Shown here piece by piece: positions 6,119 through 8,422 of a stretch of 8,422 nucleotides of DNA (within the stretch, counting starts at the first letter, position 1; the number at the start of each line of letters is the position of its first letter). Source of the DNA: Clostridiales bacterium (GTDB lineage: Bacteria; Bacillota; Clostridia; Christensenellales; Aristaeellaceae); the NCBI GenBank assembly GCA_022776785.1, contig JALFHA010000162.1, forward strand, positions 1-8,422, written 5' to 3'. The notes under the pieces were generated by a model. It was not told where the DNA came from. It searched no databases and was given only the letters and a program-made list of their open reading frames with translations. A program made the translations under genes and the position numbers.

Positions 6119-7447
6119 TCACTCGACGCCGTCTCCGCGCACGGCGATGCCGAAATAGCGTGAGAGCGTGCTGTTGGGCCAGTCCTGCGGCGACGCTTCC
6201 AGACGGATGTCCATCGCAAAGCGCGAATGCGACGGCACGGAGCAAAGCGTGACCTCCGTCTCCCCTGCCGCCAGCGCCGCATCGACGCGCGCGAGCTGCG
6301 CATTCCACGCCTGCTCATGCGCGAAGACCTCGCGCGCCGCCTGCGCCCCCACGAGCGCTATGACGGCTGCCAGCGCCGCAGCAGCAAGGGCCTGCCGCCT
6401 GCCAAAGAGCCATTCGGGCAGCGGCAGAGCGAGCGCGGCAGCGAGCACGAGCGCCAATACGCCGGTGAAGGCCCTGTCCGAAATTTGCGGCGAGGCGACC
6501 AGCGCGTATGCCGACAGCAGCGCGCCCGCCAGCAGAAGCCCCGCGCGCCGGAGCGCCGCGCGGCCATCCGGCTTCTTCCATATATCTTTGCCGCCGCACA
6601 GCAGGAGCGCCGCGCCCAGCAGCGCAGGCAGCCACGCGCTGCGCGCGAGGCACAGCGTCGCCACCGCCGCGCGATAAACCAGCTCCTGCAAAAGACCGCC
6701 GCCGCTCTCCTGTGCGGCGCGCGCAAAGTTGCCCGGCGCCAGCAGCATCACCAGCACGCCCGCAAGCTGTGCCGCCCATGCGGCCGCCCGCCACGCGCGC
6801 ACGCGCCGTCCCTGCCGCCAGTCGCACAGAAGCAGCAGCGCCGTGAGCGCCAGCACGCCGCAGGCGGTGTTCTCATTCGTCCAGCCCGCGAAAAAGCACA
6901 GCGGCAGAGCCCATGCGCCGCGCGCCCAGCCGCCGTCAAAAAAGCCGCCCTCCCGCTCGCTTTGGGCGATGAGCAGCGGCACGAGCGCCAGCGCCGTGCC
7001 CCAGAGGTAATTGCACGCGCCGTCCAGCCACAGGAACACCGTGCCAAAGAAGGGCACACCCAAAAGCAGCGCGCCGTGCGCCAGCAGCAGGCGCAGGCAG
7101 TCCGCCCGGCGCAACCCATGCCCGGCCAGCGCAAGCAGCTCCAGCAGCAGCAGCACATACATTGCCGCATTGGTGACGTTAAAGACGGGCTTGCCCAGCC
7201 AGAGGAAGAGCTGCGCCAGCGCGTGCACCACGCTGCGCCCGCCCCAGAGCCTGTAATGCGCCGCCTGCGAGGCCAGCACATCCGCAGCGCCTGCAACCAG
7301 CCGACCCGTGCTCCAGCTGAAGCTGTAGTCGTAGTCATCCATCATCAGCGGCGTATGCGCATTGAGCGCCAGCATCTGCGCAAAGATGGCCAGCAGGAGC
7401 AGCGCAAACAGCCCCCGGCGCGCGCGAATTCCAGCCACCGCGCTCAT
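6119..7447 (-). CDS. DUF6056-like polytopic membrane protein, possible GT-C type glycosyltransferase
   Basis: This is a 442-residue integral membrane protein with about ten hydrophobic segments, starting with one at residues 12-30. The conserved pattern matches DUF6056 proteins as I know them: 'MDDYDYS' just after the first helix (36-42), 'HYRLWGGRSVVH' (64-75), 'LWLDGACNYLWG' (139-150), 'GWTNENTACG' (188-197) and 'LAPGNFAR' (236-243). The acidic DDY in the first outside loop resembles the metal- or donor-binding acidic motif of GT-C glycosyltransferases, so transfer of sugar from a lipid carrier is a reasonable guess but unproven. The last 60 residues ('SVPSHSRFAMDIRLEASP') are a soluble, probably external, tail. 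The ATG overlaps the preceding stop by ATGA. GAAGG sits only 4 bases before it, so initiation probably relies on coupling; a GTG at codon 4 is an alternative start. No clear intrinsic terminator follows before the next promoter. Confidence 0.83.
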   Translation of the reverse strand: MSAVAGIRARRGLFALLLLAIFAQMLALNAHTPLMMDDYDYSFSWSTGRLVAGAADVLASQAAHYRLWGGRSVVHALAQLFLWLGKPVFNVTNAAMYVLLLLELLALAGHGLRRADCLRLLLAHGALLLGVPFFGTVFLWLDGACNYLWGTALALVPLLIAQSEREGGFFDGGWARGAWALPLCFFAGWTNENTACGVLALTALLLLCDWRQGRRVRAWRAAAWAAQLAGVLVMLLAPGNFARAAQESGGGLLQELVYRAAVATLCLARSAWLPALLGAALLLCGGKDIWKKPDGRAALRRAGLLLAGALLSAYALVASPQISDRAFTGVLALVLAAALALPLPEWLFGRRQALAAAALAAVIALVGAQAAREVFAHEQAWNAQLARVDAALAAGETEVTLCSVPSHSRFAMDIRLEASPQDWPNSTLSRYFGIAVRGDGVE

Positions 7448-7926
7448 GCGTCCTTCTGCGCCAATGGCTCAATCGCCAGCGCAAAGCTGCCGTGGCTCGT
7501 CAGAGCCACGTCGCTTCCGATGAGCGCGTCCGGCCGGGGCTTCTGGCAGTCGAGCAGGAAGCGGCGCTCGCCCTCCTCGGAGAGATCCTCGTAGACGTTG
7601 AGGATCAGCTCATAGAGCCACACGCCGTCCTGATAGACGCGCTCCTCGCCGATGCGCATCAGCATCCCTGCCGTCCTTCGCGTTAGTCCGCTTGTCACCT
7701 CGCGCAGGAATCTCCCGTAGCGGCGCACCGGCGCGAGGCGCCAGTCCCACAGGAACACCTCGACCGCGCCAAAGAGGATGCAGCCCGCGATGCACAGCGC
7801 CTCCGCGCGCATCGCAAAGCCCGCGGCCGCCAGCGCCAGCAGCGGCACGCCCGCCAGCAGCATCACCGTCAACACCCGGCGCTGCTGCCGTCCATTCTGC
7901 TCAAAATCCGCCTGTCCGTACATCAT
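7444..7926 (-). CDS. Unnamed two-helix membrane protein, 160 aa
   Basis: I do not recognise this family by name. I chose the ATG at 7926-7924 because it overlaps the topoisomerase stop (ATGA, 4-base overlap) and has GGAG eight bases upstream; the second codon is also ATG and could serve instead. The longer reading in this frame, back to 8181, would lie inside the topoisomerase gene and is not credible. Residues 1-17 are polar and basic. Two hydrophobic segments at about 19-38 and 43-60 form a tight hairpin. About 100 residues of probably cytoplasmic domain follow, with the pattern 'RYGRFLREVTSGLTRRTAG', a GEERVYQDGVWLYEL stretch, and a C-terminal 'GSDVALTSHGSFALAIEP' that looks like a beta strand pair. 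The stop overlaps the next start by ATGA, so translation is probably coupled on both sides. No catalytic motif is evident. A role linked to the neighbouring membrane protein is possible but is inference only. Confidence 0.72.
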   Translation of the reverse strand: MMYGQADFEQNGRQQRRVLTVMLLAGVPLLALAAAGFAMRAEALCIAGCILFGAVEVFLWDWRLAPVRRYGRFLREVTSGLTRRTAGMLMRIGEERVYQDGVWLYELILNVYEDLSEEGERRFLLDCQKPRPDALIGSDVALTSHGSFALAIEPLAQKDA

Positions 7927-8422
7927 CCGTCTCGCTCCGTTTCCCGTGTCGCCCGGGCAGCCGCGCCCGGTGTAAAGCTCACGCGTCCCTTGTCGTAATG
8001 AATCGTCCCCGTCGAGCCGCGCACGTCGCCCTGCTGCGCGCAGAGCCTGAGCAGCTTCTCTGTCAGCTCCGGCCCGCCCGCTCGCACGAGGGCGTCCTTC
8101 CAGATGGTCAGATTGCAGCCCTCGCGGAAGCGCGTGCAGTAAAACGCCTTGCTGTTCTCGGCGATCTTCCCCTTGCCGCACAGCGGGCAGGCCACGCCGA
8201 TGTTCTTCATCCGCTTTGAACGCCCGCGCCGCTCCTCCCTTTCAAAGGGCACGTCGGGCGCGTCCGCCGCCTGACGCACGAGGAACGTCGCCAGCCGCGC
8301 AATGCCCTCCATGAAGCGCTGCTCCCCGCCGCGCCCGCGCGCGATCTCCTCCAGTGCGCGCTCCCAGCGGCCGGTCGTCTCGGGCGAGGCGATTTCCTCC
8401 GGAACGGCCTCGATGAGATGCA
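7923..8422 (-). CDS. topB: DNA topoisomerase III (type IA), C-terminal part, 5' end outside window
   Basis: The frame is open from the window edge to a TGA at 7925-7923, giving 165 visible residues; the catalytic N-terminal part lies beyond the window. The first 40 visible residues fit the end of a type IA topoisomerase core, with the 'SPETTGRWERALEEIARG' pattern followed by 'FMEGI'. Next comes a basic linker, then a four-cysteine zinc-ribbon-like module (CPLC, then C-x6-C, visible residues 78-102, about 8115-8189) with the 'NLTIWKD' ending typical of topoisomerase III tails. The last 40 residues resemble the usual post-zinc beta segment ('HYDKGRVSFTPG'). The family relaxes negatively supercoiled DNA and resolves single-strand-linked DNA in the cytoplasm by a tyrosine-linked nick. 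Its stop overlaps the start of the next gene, which suggests co-translation. Whether this is a housekeeping copy or one from a mobile element cannot be seen, because the N-terminus and upstream context are missing. Topoisomerase I is less likely, as that family usually carries several zinc fingers. Confidence 0.85.
   Translation of the reverse strand, partial: HLIEAVPEEIASPETTGRWERALEEIARGRGGEQRFMEGIARLATFLVRQAADAPDVPFEREERRGRSKRMKNIGVACPLCGKGKIAENSKAFYCTRFREGCNLTIWKDALVRAGGPELTEKLLRLCAQQGDVRGSTGTIHYDKGRVSFTPGAAARATRETERDG

Noticed and set aside
4546..6252. A 568-residue open frame on the plus strand opposite the foldase gene
   Set aside because: It is the reverse-strand shadow of a high-GC gene: rich in Arg, Leu, His and Gly without any domain, no good ribosome binding site, and it runs across the foldase promoter.
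6227..7594. A 455-residue plus-strand open frame opposite the DUF6056 gene
   Set aside because: It is Arg/Gln-rich antisense of hydrophobic codons and has no recognisable domain.
7927..8181. Longer 245-residue version of the unnamed membrane protein
   Set aside because: The extra 85 residues overlap the topoisomerase C-terminus including its zinc module in another frame, and a well-placed GGAG plus ATG exists at 7926.

Overview
The window is GC-rich, and every gene I can support lies on the minus strand, so it reads right to left. The combination suggests a high-GC Bacillota, most likely a gut-type member of the Clostridia: a PrsA/SurA-type lipoprotein, a MacB-like exporter without an outer-membrane partner in view, a DUF6056 membrane protein, and sigma-A consensus promoters with AGGAGG-type ribosome binding sites. 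The taxonomic call is inference.

Right-hand block (8422 to 6119): the C-terminal part of a type IA topoisomerase (topoisomerase III type) is followed by an unnamed two-helix membrane protein of 160 residues and a 442-residue DUF6056-like polytopic membrane protein. The three frames overlap by 4 bases at each junction, so they look translationally coupled.

Middle block (about 6036 to 4384): a perfect TTGACA-17-TATAAT promoter drives a monocistronic secreted foldase lipoprotein (parvulin type). It has a Pro/Ala/Glu-rich linker, a coiled-coil insertion inside the isomerase domain, and Asn in place of the usual first active-site His. A strong hairpin terminator follows its stop codon.

Repeat-filled intergenic region (about 3978 to 4379): this stretch has no credible gene but is packed with inverted repeats. 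It contains a 25-base hairpin, an 83-base element in which an 8-bp outer stem encloses three hairpins, and two tandem 95-bp copies (88/95 identical) that each carry several hairpins. Several differences between the copies keep base pairing on the minus strand. This is the least explained part of the window.

Left-hand block (about 3939 to 1): an extended -10 promoter and a leader of about 107 bases with an operator-like inverted repeat precede a tripartite exporter operon. It encodes a membrane-anchored HlyD/MacA-type adaptor with an unusual Met/Gly/Pro-rich insertion, a MacB/LolD-type ATPase, and a MacB/FtsX-type permease cut by the window edge. Together these would form an ATP-driven exporter of an unknown substrate, such as a peptide, antibiotic or lipid-like molecule.
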